This document shows positions 31,867 to 39,638 of a DNA stretch of 52,099 bases, piece by piece. Location: the NCBI GenBank assembly GCA_035551355.1, contig DASZNF010000015.1, positions 1-52,099 on the forward strand, written 5' to 3'. Position numbers and translations under genes: made by a program. How positions within the stretch are numbered: the first letter of the stretch is position 1; each line of letters opens with the position of its first letter. The notes under the pieces were generated by a model. The model was not told the DNA's origin, did no database searches, and was given only the letters and a program-made list of their open reading frames with translations. The DNA comes from DATATV01 sp035551355. GTDB taxonomy: Bacteria; Actinomycetota; Actinomycetes; Mycobacteriales; Pseudonocardiaceae.

Positions 31867-32949
31867 ATGACGGACCACGAAGCGGTCGACGACATCGACG
31901 AGGTGGCCGAACTCCTCGCCGAGGCACGGCTGCGCCGGCCCAACAACGCCCCGCACGATCGGTTCCTGTCCTCCTACAAGGCCCGGATGCGCTACCACGC
32001 GGAAATCCTGAAGCCGCCCGCGGTGCATGGCGTCAAGGATGCGGTGGACATCCACTGCCACGCCCACGAAGGCCAGCAGGACGCGTTGTCCATCGCCAAA
32101 CTCGCCTCGGCCAGCGGCATGAAAGGCCTGCTGTTCAAGAGCATGCCGGGCATGAACCGGCCGGATCTGGCCGGTCCCGCGGAAATGGTGCGCGGGGTGG
32201 CCGGCGAGCTGCACAAGTGGTGCGAGGAGATGGATATCGAGCCGATCCGAATGTGGGCCGGCTGGATCTCCACCGACACCCGCGGCCTGACCGTCCCGGA
32301 GGCCGCCAAAAAGCAGCTGGCCACCGGGATCTCGGCGATCTGGATGCCGGTTTTCCGCAGTGCCAACACGCTGAGCAAGGTCGGCGGGAAGGCGATCTGG
32401 TTCGACAAGAACGCCGATCCGGACGCGTGGAGCGACCCGCTGCCGTGGGCGGAGGCGCTGAAGTTCGGCAACTACACGCTGGACGAGCACGGCAAGCTCA
32501 AGCCGGAGTACAAGGAGGTCTTCCGGCTGGCCGCCGACCACGACGTGATGATCTCCTTCGCGCACGCCACGCACGCAGAGATCGAGGCGATGGCCGAGGA
32601 GGTGCGCGAGCTGGGCATCACCAAGGCGGTGATCGACCACCCGTTCAGCCCGTTCCTGGACCTGTCGCTGGAGCAGATGCGCGAGCTCACCTCGGCCGGC
32701 ATCTACCTCAACTTCACCTATGACGAGATCTCCCCGCTGCTCGGGGTCGATCCGGCGATCATGTGCCAGACCATCCAGGCGGTCGGGACGGAGTACGTCA
32801 CGCTGTCCAGCGACGCGGGCGAACCGCTGTTCCCGAACACGGTGGAGGCGTTGCGGTTGCTGCGCGCGCACCTGCAGGCGTTCGGGCTGACCGAGGAGGA
32901 GATCCACCGGATCAGCTCGGTCAACCCGGCGAAAATCATGAAGGCATAG
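31867..32949 (+). CDS. DUF6282-type metal-dependent hydrolase
   Basis: Amidohydrolase-like protein of 360 residues. DIHCHAHEG supplies the first metal-binding histidines, SFAHATHAE and VIDHPFSPF further ones, and LSSDAGEPLFPN a late aspartate, in the order of a TIM-barrel amidohydrolase. I associate this arrangement with DUF6282, whose members lack a firm function. It lies 28 bases after the MFS gene, in the operon, and may open a lactone, imide or cyclic amide intermediate. Confidence 0.82.
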   Translation: MTDHEAVDDIDEVAELLAEARLRRPNNAPHDRFLSSYKARMRYHAEILKPPAVHGVKDAVDIHCHAHEGQQDALSIAKLASASGMKGLLFKSMPGMNRPDLAGPAEMVRGVAGELHKWCEEMDIEPIRMWAGWISTDTRGLTVPEAAKKQLATGISAIWMPVFRSANTLSKVGGKAIWFDKNADPDAWSDPLPWAEALKFGNYTLDEHGKLKPEYKEVFRLAADHDVMISFAHATHAEIEAMAEEVRELGITKAVIDHPFSPFLDLSLEQMRELTSAGIYLNFTYDEISPLLGVDPAIMCQTIQAVGTEYVTLSSDAGEPLFPNTVEALRLLRAHLQAFGLTEEEIHRISSVNPAKIMKA

Positions 32950-32964
32950 GAGAACCCGCCCGAC

Positions 32965-33930
32965 ATGGCCCGGTACACCATGACCGTCGGCGGGAAACCG
33001 TTGACCGCCAGGGAATCCTTCGAGGTGCGCAACCCGGCGACGGGACTGGTGTGCGGGCAGGCGCCGGACTGCTCGCCGGACACGCTGGACCTGGCGGTCG
33101 CCGCGGCGCGGGCGGCCGGGCCGGGTTGGCGGTCGGACCCGGCGGCGCGGCGGGCGGCGCTGGCCGAGGTCGGTCGGGTGCTGCGGGACCGCGCCGACGA
33201 GCTGATCCCGGTGCTCACCATGGAGCAGGGAAAACCTTTACGCGACGCCAAAGCCGAGATCGGGCGAGCGGCTCAGCGGTTCGAGTACTTCGCCGGGCTG
33301 GACGTGCCGGTCGAGCTGGTCGGGGAGTCCGGCGGATTCCGCACCGAGGTGCGCCGGCGGGCGCTGGGCCCGGTCGCGGCCATCACGCCGTGGAACTTCC
33401 CGGTGCAGCTGGCCGCGGCCAAGGTGGCGCCGGCGCTGGCGGCGGGGAATCCGGTGGTGCTCAAACCATCGCCGTTCACCCCGCTGACCACGCTGGAATT
33501 CGGCCGGCTGCTGGCGAAGGTGCCGCCGCCGGGCGTGCTCAACGTGGTCTCCGGCCGGGATCCGTTGGGGGAGCGGCTGGTCACGCATCCGGGCGATCAA
33601 CTTCACCGGCTCGGTGGCCACCGGCCGGAAGGTGGCCGCGGCCGCCGCGCCGGGGCTGAAACGGCTGACCCTGGAACTGGGCGGCAACGACGCGGCGATC
33701 GTGCTGCCGGACGTCGAGGTGGGCCGGATCGCCGATGCGCTGTACTGGTCGGCTTTCGCCAACTGCGGCCAGATCTGCATGGCGGTCAAACGGGTCTACG
33801 CGCCCCGCGAGCGCTACGCCGAGGTGGTGGACTCGCCGGCACCAAGAGCAGCGGGCTGGGCACCTCCGGCGGGATGTGGGGCATCTACGGGCACAGCGAA
33901 CCGTTCGTCCTGCACCGGCCGGTCAGCTGA
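32965..33930 (+). pseudogene. Aldehyde dehydrogenase pseudogene (frameshift plus internal deletion)
   Basis: Frame 1 from the ATG at 32965 reads a normal aldehyde dehydrogenase N-terminus up to TPWNFPVQ, KPSPFTPL and GERLVTHPG. At about 33590-33600 the frame shifts: homology continues in another frame with INFTGSVATGRKV, LELGGN and the catalytic-cysteine segment NCGQIC, up to about 33830. There, roughly 130-150 residues are missing, and frame 1 resumes with GTKSSGLGTSG, the family C-terminus. The frame 1 ORF itself stays open (321 codons), so a truncated non-catalytic protein could be made. NAD-dependent aldehyde oxidation was the ancestral role. Confidence 0.88.
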
Positions 33931-33977
33931 AAACCGTTCCGGCCCAACCCATCGCTGACAAACCGTTTCGGCACAAC
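33931..33977. repeat. 18-bp direct repeat upstream of the AhpD-like gene
   Basis: AAACCGTTCCGGCCCAAC (33931-33948) and AAACCGTTTCGGCACAAC (33960-33977) differ at two bases and start 29 bases apart. They could be activator or repressor sites, or a small duplication left by the events that damaged the neighbouring dehydrogenase. Confidence 0.5.
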
Positions 33978-33998
33978 AGAATCGTGGGGTGCAAACGC

Positions 33999-34556
33999 AT
34001 GTCGTACCTGCCGTCGCTGCCGGAGGGCGCGGTGCTGATGGACGTGTTCCGGGCCTTCCCGGACACCGTGCCGGCTCTGACCGAGCACCACAAGATCGTG
34101 CTGCGCGGGCCGTCCGTGTTCTCGGTCGCCGAGCGCGAACTGATCGCCGCCTACGTGTCCGGCCTGAACGAATGCCAGTACTGCCAGGGAGTGCACGGCG
34201 CGACCGCGGAAGCGTTCGGTATCCCGGAGGGTGTGCTGGCCGCGCTGCTGGGTGATCTGGACACCGCGCCGATCGAGGAGAAGTTCCGGACGCTGCTGCG
34301 GTATCTGCGCACCCTCACCCTGTCGCCGCACCGGCTCACCGAGGCCGATGCGGCCGCTGTGTTCGCCGCCGGCTGGGACGAGAAAGCCTTGTACGACGCG
34401 GTTTCGGTGTGTGCGCTGTTCAACTTCATGAACCGGTTCGTGGCCGGACTGGGCATCGCCGCCGACGCCGCCTATTTCGCCGCGGCCGCCCAGCGCTTCG
34501 TGGCGGACGTCGACTACGCCGCATACCGTGACGTGGCAACGGAATCAGGACACTAG
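33999..34556 (+). CDS. AhpD-like/carboxymuconolactone decarboxylase family protein
   Basis: Helical protein of 185 residues with the CxxC-x3-H motif (ECQYCQGVHGATA) of peroxidase-related AhpD-like proteins. The two cysteines and histidine form a thiol peroxidase or disulfide-reductase site. The rest is all-helical, as expected (TLLRYLRTL, VCALFNFMNRFVAGLGI). ATG at 33999; ribosome-binding site weak. It is last in the catabolic operon and may handle peroxide from the upstream flavin oxidase, which is inference from order. Confidence 0.85.
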   Translation: MSYLPSLPEGAVLMDVFRAFPDTVPALTEHHKIVLRGPSVFSVAERELIAAYVSGLNECQYCQGVHGATAEAFGIPEGVLAALLGDLDTAPIEEKFRTLLRYLRTLTLSPHRLTEADAAAVFAAGWDEKALYDAVSVCALFNFMNRFVAGLGIAADAAYFAAAAQRFVADVDYAAYRDVATESGH

Positions 34557-34615
34557 CGCCGGATATCGCGGGCGAACAGGAGAACTCGCACTGGAAGGCG
34601 CGGCTGAGATGTAAG

Positions 34616-34728
34616 TCAGTCGCAGGACGGACCGTCGCGCCACAACGAATCGGCCGAACCCGCGGCCAGATGGTCGGCGTAGATGGCCACCTTGGCGCGG
34701 ATCACTTCGAGCGCCTCACCGTCACCCG
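34616..34728 (-). pseudogene. C-terminal remnant of a MerR-family regulator
   Basis: About 36 codons with high GC3 (GEALEVIRAKVAIYADHLA, then SLWRDGPSCD and stop) match the dimerisation helix and tail of MerR-family regulators, which usually read ALEVIxYKI. The HTH and start are missing. It lies in the otherwise gene-free interval 34557-34871. Confidence 0.45.
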
Positions 34729-34740
34729 GAGCCCGGCGCG

Positions 34741-34791
34741 GCCGTGGACGAGATTTTCGACCTGATCGAGCGAGGCTGGCCGGAGGTCTGA
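34741..34791 (+). pseudogene. Very short C-terminal fragment of an unidentified gene
   Basis: Sixteen codons (AVDEIFDLIERGWPEV and stop) read as a plausible amphipathic C-terminal helix on the + strand, 12 bases from the edge of the antisense MerR remnant. Too short to identify. The rest of 34792-34871 holds only the upstream region of the isochorismatase gene. Confidence 0.25.
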
Positions 34792-34871
34792 ATCAGAATC
34801 TCGTGGCTTTGTCGGTGCCCGGGCTTAGTGTGCTGTGGCGGTAGTGCCCACCTCGAGAACTGGGATGTGCC

Positions 34872-35435
34872 ATGACGACCCTGCCCGATCGCCCGAACAC
34901 CGCCCTGCTGGTCATCGACGTGCAGAAGGGGGTGGTGGCCGGCAATCACGACCGGGACAACGTGATCGCCAACATCGGCACGCTGGTCGACAAGGCTCGC
35001 GCCGAGGATGTGCCGGTGCTGTGGGTGCAGCACGCCAGCGACGAGCTTCAGCCGGACAGCGACGGCTGGCAGTACGTGCCGGAACTGACCCGCACGGATG
35101 CGGAACCGTTGGTGCACAAGCGTTACGGCGACTCGTTCGAGGACACCGACCTGGAGGAGCGGCTGGCCGAGCGGGGCGTCGGGCGGCTGGTGGTCACCGG
35201 CGCGCAGACCGACGCGTGCATCCGCTCCACCCTGCACGGCGCGTTCACCCGCGGCTACGACGTCACTCTGGTGGGCGACGCGCACACCACCGAGGACCTG
35301 AGCGCCTACGGCGCGCCCAGCCCGGACCTGGTCATCTCGCACACCAACCTGTACTGGAAGTACCAGGACGCGCCGGGCCGCGACGCGGACACGGTGGTCA
35401 CCGAAAAGGTCAGCTTCGCCGCCGAACAGGGCTGA
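34872..35435 (+). CDS. Isochorismatase-family cysteine hydrolase
   Basis: Hydrolase of 187 residues with the triad Asp16 (LLVIDVQKG), Lys83 (VHKRYGDSF) and Cys116 (TGAQTDACIRST), and the family's cis-peptide region before the cysteine. Such enzymes hydrolyse isochorismate, nicotinamide, N-carbamoyl compounds or other amides and enol ethers. No siderophore genes are near, so nicotinamidase-like or unknown amide cleavage is more likely than isochorismate. It converges with the SIS-domain gene, 19 bases away. Confidence 0.9.
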   Translation: MTTLPDRPNTALLVIDVQKGVVAGNHDRDNVIANIGTLVDKARAEDVPVLWVQHASDELQPDSDGWQYVPELTRTDAEPLVHKRYGDSFEDTDLEERLAERGVGRLVVTGAQTDACIRSTLHGAFTRGYDVTLVGDAHTTEDLSAYGAPSPDLVISHTNLYWKYQDAPGRDADTVVTEKVSFAAEQG

Positions 35436-35454
35436 GTTTGCGCGCGTCGCACCG

Positions 35455-36354
35455 TTATTCGGCGCCCGGGTCCAGCACCACCGAACGGGTCAGGTGCCGC
35501 GGCCGGTCCGGGTCGAAACCCGCCGCCCGGGCGTGGGCCACCGCCAGCAGTTGCACCCGGATCAGGTCGGCCACCGGGTCCAGTTCGTCGTTGACCAGTT
35601 CGGCGCCGGTGGCCGCGATGTCGTCCACGATCCCGGCCACCGGCGTCCCGAACAGCCACACCGCCCGGCCGCGCGCGGCGATGGCGATCGGGCCGTGCCG
35701 GTACTCCATCTGCGGGTACGCCTCGGTCCACCACCGGGCCGCCTCGCGCATCTTCAGCGCGGCCTCCTGGGCCACCCCGTAGGCCCAGCCCTGCCCGAGG
35801 AAGGTGACCTGCTCGGCGGCTCGGGCCGGAATGTCATTGCGCAGCACCGTGTCCGCCTGCTCGATCACGTCGTCCAGTGGCTGCCCGAGGGACCCGCGCA
35901 GCAACATCAGCGCGGTGGTGGCGAACAGGGTCTGCACCACCGACTGCTCGTCGGCGAAGTCCAGCAGCACGGTTTCGTCCGCGGCCCGGGCCACCGGGCC
36001 GTCGGCCAGCGCGGTCAGCGCCAGCACTGGCGAGTGGGTGTCCCGCACCGCGCGCACCACCTCGGTCGTGGTGCCCGAACGGGAGATCGCCACCACCCGG
36101 TCGTAGTCGCGCCCGGCCGGGAACTCGCTGGCCGCGAAGGCGTCCGTCTCGCCGTGTCCGGCCGATTCGCGCAGCGCCGCGTACGCCCCGGCCATGAACC
36201 AGGAGGTGCCGCAGCCGATCACCGCGACCCGCTCGCCCCGGGCGGGCAGCACCCCGCCGAGGTCGGGGAGCAGGGCCAGCGCCCGGGTCCAGGACTCGGG
36301 CTGGCGGCGGATCTCCCGCTCGACGTGGGCGCTCGCGGTCATTTCGGCGGTCAC
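35455..36354 (-). CDS. SIS-domain sugar-phosphate isomerase/deaminase-like protein
   Basis: Protein of 299 residues with two SIS domains. IGCGTSWFMAG (about residues 50-60) and ISRSGTTTEVV (about 95-105) bind the sugar phosphate, as in GlmS and AgaS. No glutaminase domain is present, so it is an isomerase or deaminase, not a synthase. GTG at 36354 shares GTGA with the stop of the kinase gene, giving tight coupling. With PfkB kinase it would process a phosphorylated amino sugar or hexose. Confidence 0.87.
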   Translation of the reverse strand: MTAEMTASAHVEREIRRQPESWTRALALLPDLGGVLPARGERVAVIGCGTSWFMAGAYAALRESAGHGETDAFAASEFPAGRDYDRVVAISRSGTTTEVVRAVRDTHSPVLALTALADGPVARAADETVLLDFADEQSVVQTLFATTALMLLRGSLGQPLDDVIEQADTVLRNDIPARAAEQVTFLGQGWAYGVAQEAALKMREAARWWTEAYPQMEYRHGPIAIAARGRAVWLFGTPVAGIVDDIAATGAELVNDELDPVADLIRVQLLAVAHARAAGFDPDRPRHLTRSVVLDPGAE

Positions 36355-37307
36355 TGATCCTCCCGGTGAGTTGCCGGTCTTGTGGGCAGGTCGTGGTGGT
36401 AGGGCTGGCTGGCGGTGCCGCCCGGGGCGGCGACGCTGAACGCGCCGGCCCGCACCGCGCGGTCCAGGCAGCTCTGCAGGTCGGTGCCGGCCAGCCAGGA
36501 ATCGAGGAACGCGGCGTCGAAGGTGTCGCCCGCGCCGGTGGTGTCCACGACCTCGACCGGATGCCCGGCCGCCCGCACGGACTGCCCGTCCGGCCGGACC
36601 GCGAAACCGCCCTGGGCGCCGTCCTTGACCACCACCAGCGGACCGGCCGCGGCCAGGCGCGCCGCGGCCCGGTGCGGGTCGTCCTCTCCGCCCAGTGCGC
36701 ACACCTCGGACAGGTTGGGCAGCAACACATCCAGATGGGGGAGCAACTCGGTGACACCTTGCCAGCGGCCGGCCGGATCGGCGTTGGTGTCCAGCGAGGT
36801 GGTCACCCCGGCCGCGCGCAGTCCGGCCAGCACTCCGGGCAGCCGGGTGGCCAGATCCGGTTGCAGGAACAGGGAGGCGATGTGCACGTGCGCGGCGCCG
36901 GACTCGGTGACCGCGTGGGTGACCTCGTCCTGGGTCAGCGTCGGGATGGTGCCGGGCAGGGTGAAGATGGCCCGATCGTCGGGCCGGGACAGCACCACGG
37001 TGATGCCGGTACGGCTTTCCTTGCGCACCAGCAGGAACCGGATGTCCACATCGGATTCGGCCAGCTCGTCGGCCAGGTGACCGCCGAACAGGTCGTCGCC
37101 GACGGCGGCCAGCAGGGACACCGGCCGGCGCAGCCGGGCCAGGCCGTGCGCGACGATGGCGGCCGAGCCGCCGATCACCAGGCTTGCGTCGTCGAGCAAC
37201 TGCTCGGCCTGGCCGAAGCGGGGCAGCACATCGCCGCGCAGTACCAGGTCCGGGTTGGCGTCGCCGACGACGAGCACCCGGTCCGGGCGCTGATCGGTGT
37301 CGGTCAC
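36351..37307 (-). CDS. PfkB-family carbohydrate kinase
   Basis: Ribokinase-fold kinase of 318 residues. GGSAAIVAHGLARL is the N-terminal sugar-binding signature, and DTTGAGDTFDAAFLDSW contains the catalytic Asp and anion hole, with ATP. It phosphorylates a sugar or nucleoside. I chose GTG 37307 (VTDTDQRPDRV); a GTG at 37325 is equally possible, because neither has a good ribosome-binding site. It is the first gene of a two-gene unit with the SIS protein and is divergent from the family 4 glycosidase. Confidence 0.88.
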   Translation of the reverse strand: MTDTDQRPDRVLVVGDANPDLVLRGDVLPRFGQAEQLLDDASLVIGGSAAIVAHGLARLRRPVSLLAAVGDDLFGGHLADELAESDVDIRFLLVRKESRTGITVVLSRPDDRAIFTLPGTIPTLTQDEVTHAVTESGAAHVHIASLFLQPDLATRLPGVLAGLRAAGVTTSLDTNADPAGRWQGVTELLPHLDVLLPNLSEVCALGGEDDPHRAAARLAAAGPLVVVKDGAQGGFAVRPDGQSVRAAGHPVEVVDTTGAGDTFDAAFLDSWLAGTDLQSCLDRAVRAGAFSVAAPGGTASQPYHHDLPTRPATHREDQ

Positions 37308-37393
37308 TCCGCCATCATGGACCACGAGTGTTCAATCTGTCCACAAACATGCAGCTATGGTGATCGGTATTGCTCGATTCGCCGGGTTCCGGC

Positions 37394-38713
37394 ATGCTCG
37401 CTCCTGTGACCACCGTGTGTTTCGTCGGTGCCGGTTCCGCCGAGTTCACCCGACAGCTGCTGCGTGACCTGCTCTCCTACCCCGATCTCGGGCCGCTGGA
37501 GCTGGTCCTGCACGACATCGACCCGCGCCGCCTCGACCTGGCCGAGGGCATCGCCCGCATCGCGGTGCGGCGGCACAACCGCCCGGCCACCGTGCGGGCC
37601 GAGGCCGACCGGCGGGCCGCGCTGGACGGCGCCGACTACGTGATCAACTCGGTGAACATCGGCGGCCACCCGGCCACCGTGACCGATTTCGAGGTGCCGG
37701 CCCGGTACGGGCTGCGCCAGACCATCGCCGACACGCTGGGCACCGGCGGGATCTTCCGTGGCCTGCGCACTTTCCCGTTCCTGGACGCGCTGGCCAGTGA
37801 CATGCGGGAGATGTGCCCGCAGGCCTGGCTGCTCAACTACACCAACCCGATGGCCATGAACATCCAGTACCTGGCCCGCACGCATCCCGAGCTCAAGGTG
37901 CTCGGGCTGTGCCATTCGGTGTTCTGGACCGTGCACGATCTGTGCGAACTGCTGGACGTGCCGCTGGCCGAGGTCGACTTCCACAGCGCCGGGGTCAACC
38001 ACCAGGCGTGGATCCTGCGGCTTTCCCACCACGGCCGCAGCCTGTATCCGCTGCTGGACGTCAAGATCGCGGCCGACCCGCAGCTGCGCCGCCGGGTCCG
38101 GGTGGACATGTACCGGCGGCTGGGGTTCTACCCGACCGAGACCTCCGAGCACTCCAGCGAGTACGTGCCCTGGTACCTGCACGATCCGGCCGAGATCGAG
38201 CGGCTGCGCATCCCGGTCGGCGACTACCTGGACATCAGCGCGCGCAACGCCGCCGACGTCGAGGCGCTGATCCCGCAGGTGGCGGCCGGGGCCTACACCG
38301 AGCCGGAGGAGGAGGCCGCGGAGTACGCGCCGCAGGTCATCCACAGCCTGGAAACCGGGCTGAGCCGGTCGATCCAGGTCAACGTGGCCAACACCGGGCT
38401 GATCGACAACCTGCCCGAGGGCAGCGGGATCGAGGTGCCCGCGACGATTTCCGGGGACGGGGTGTGGCCACAGGCGGTGGGCGCGCTGCCCGCGCAGTGC
38501 GCGGCGCTGAATCGCGCCTTCCTCAACGTGGTCGAGCTGACCGTGCGAGCCGCTGTGGAGGCGCAGCCGGAGTTCATCCGGCACGCCATGATGCTCGATC
38601 CGAACACCGCGGCCAGCCTGCCGGTGGACGACATCTGGCGGCTGGCCAACGACCTGGCCGACGCGCACGGCCCGCTGCTGTCCGGGCCGCTGCGCGCCAA
38701 ACTCGACGCCTAG
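37394..38713 (+). CDS. Glycoside hydrolase family 4, alpha-galactosidase (MelA)-like
   Basis: NAD- and Mn-dependent glycosidase of 439 residues. FVGAGSAEFTRQLLRDLL is the N-terminal NAD fold; NYTNPMAMN, GLCHSVFW (metal-ligand Cys and His) and GVNHQAW are the GH4 active-site segments. CHS is typical of alpha-galactosidases and glucuronidases in the family. The enzyme works in the cytoplasm through an oxidised intermediate. Start ATG 37394 or GTG 37406; the leader is short, so leaderless translation is possible. Its stop is shared with the convergent DeoR repressor (CTAG). Confidence 0.9.
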   Translation: MLAPVTTVCFVGAGSAEFTRQLLRDLLSYPDLGPLELVLHDIDPRRLDLAEGIARIAVRRHNRPATVRAEADRRAALDGADYVINSVNIGGHPATVTDFEVPARYGLRQTIADTLGTGGIFRGLRTFPFLDALASDMREMCPQAWLLNYTNPMAMNIQYLARTHPELKVLGLCHSVFWTVHDLCELLDVPLAEVDFHSAGVNHQAWILRLSHHGRSLYPLLDVKIAADPQLRRRVRVDMYRRLGFYPTETSEHSSEYVPWYLHDPAEIERLRIPVGDYLDISARNAADVEALIPQVAAGAYTEPEEEAAEYAPQVIHSLETGLSRSIQVNVANTGLIDNLPEGSGIEVPATISGDGVWPQAVGALPAQCAALNRAFLNVVELTVRAAVEAQPEFIRHAMMLDPNTAASLPVDDIWRLANDLADAHGPLLSGPLRAKLDA

Positions 38714-39486
38714 CCGCCCGTCGTCGGGGCCACGTGCACGCGCGGGCCCCGCCGGCGCAGTTCGGCCAGGTCGGCCGGGTCTGCTCCGGCGTCGGTGATC
38801 AGGTCGGACACCGCGGCCACCTCGCAGATCTTGGCGAACCCGCGCTTGCCGATCTTGCTGGAGTCGGCCACCACGATGACCCGCTCGGCCGCGGTGACCA
38901 GCGCCCGGTTGGTGTGCGCCTCGACCTCGTGGTGGGTGGTGAACCCGGCGGTCGGGCTGACCCCGTCCACGCCGATCACCGCCACGTCGATGTTGATGTC
39001 GGTCAGGGTCCGCTCGGCCAGCGGGCCGACCAGCTCGTAGGACTGGTGCCGGGCGGACCCACCGCACACCACCAGTTCGATGTTGGACCGCACGGCCAGT
39101 TCGGCGGCGATGTTCAGCGCGTTGGTGACCACCCGCAGGGCCGGCCGGGTGGCCAGCGCCCGGGCCACCTCGGTGGTCGTGGTGCCGCCGTTGAGACCGA
39201 CCGAGCCGACGTCGGCCGGGATCAGCTCACCCGCCGCCTCGGCGATGGCCCGCTTGGCCTCGTGGTGCTGTCCGCCGCGATAGCGCATGGGCAGTTCGTA
39301 CAAAACCCCGGACGCGACCGCGCCGCCGTGCGTTCGGGTCAGCAGCTTCTGCTGCTCCAGCAGGTGCAGGTCCCGGCGCACGGACGCCTCGGACACGTCC
39401 AGCTGCTCGGCCAGGCTGGCCACACCCACCGAGCCGTGCTGATTGAGCTGTTCCAGGATCAGGCCGAGCCGATCTTCTTGCCGCAT
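38710..39486 (-). CDS. DeoR/GlpR-family repressor
   Basis: Regulator of 258 residues: a DeoR HTH (VASLAEQLDVSEASVRRDLHLLE, here VASLAEQLDVSEASVRRDL, then LLTRTHGGA) and a sugar-phosphate-binding DeoRC domain (GLNGGTTTTEVARAL, ADSSKIGKRGF). It would release DNA when a sugar phosphate made by the pathway binds. It is divergent from the ABC transporter operon, with a dyad at 39534-39549 between them, and its stop overlaps the GH4 stop on the other strand. Likely local repressor of the locus. Confidence 0.92.
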   Translation of the reverse strand: MRQEDRLGLILEQLNQHGSVGVASLAEQLDVSEASVRRDLHLLEQQKLLTRTHGGAVASGVLYELPMRYRGGQHHEAKRAIAEAAGELIPADVGSVGLNGGTTTTEVARALATRPALRVVTNALNIAAELAVRSNIELVVCGGSARHQSYELVGPLAERTLTDINIDVAVIGVDGVSPTAGFTTHHEVEAHTNRALVTAAERVIVVADSSKIGKRGFAKICEVAAVSDLITDAGADPADLAELRRRGPRVHVAPTTGG

Positions 39487-39533
39487 GCCTGCACGATACG
39501 CGCATCGAGATGTTCATTTCGCTTAGAACTCGC

Positions 39534-39581
39534 ATTCGTGACCACGAATTGCTTGACCGACTCGGGGCAACAGTGCAGGAT
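39534..39581 (+). promoter_or_regulatory. Promoter and operator of the sugar ABC operon
   Basis: ATTCGT-GACC-ACGAAT at 39534-39549 is a perfect dyad. TTGACC at 39553-39558 is a good -35 and CAGGAT at 39576-39581 a plausible -10 with a 17-base spacer. The dyad just upstream of the -35 is a likely DeoR site. Confidence 0.55.
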
Positions 39582-39638
39582 TGCGCAACACACACGATTG
39601 ATCCTGATCGATTCGCTGGAAATGCCGAGGTGTGTCAG

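Noticed and set aside
29973..31946. 657-codon antisense ORF opposite the MFS transporter
   Set aside because: Gln/His/Arg-rich mirror of a membrane protein gene; no start context or family pattern.
34872..35435. Siderophore isochorismatase acting with the FhuF-like protein
   Set aside because: The two genes are 33 kb apart, and no isochorismate synthase, NRPS or siderophore transporter is in the window.
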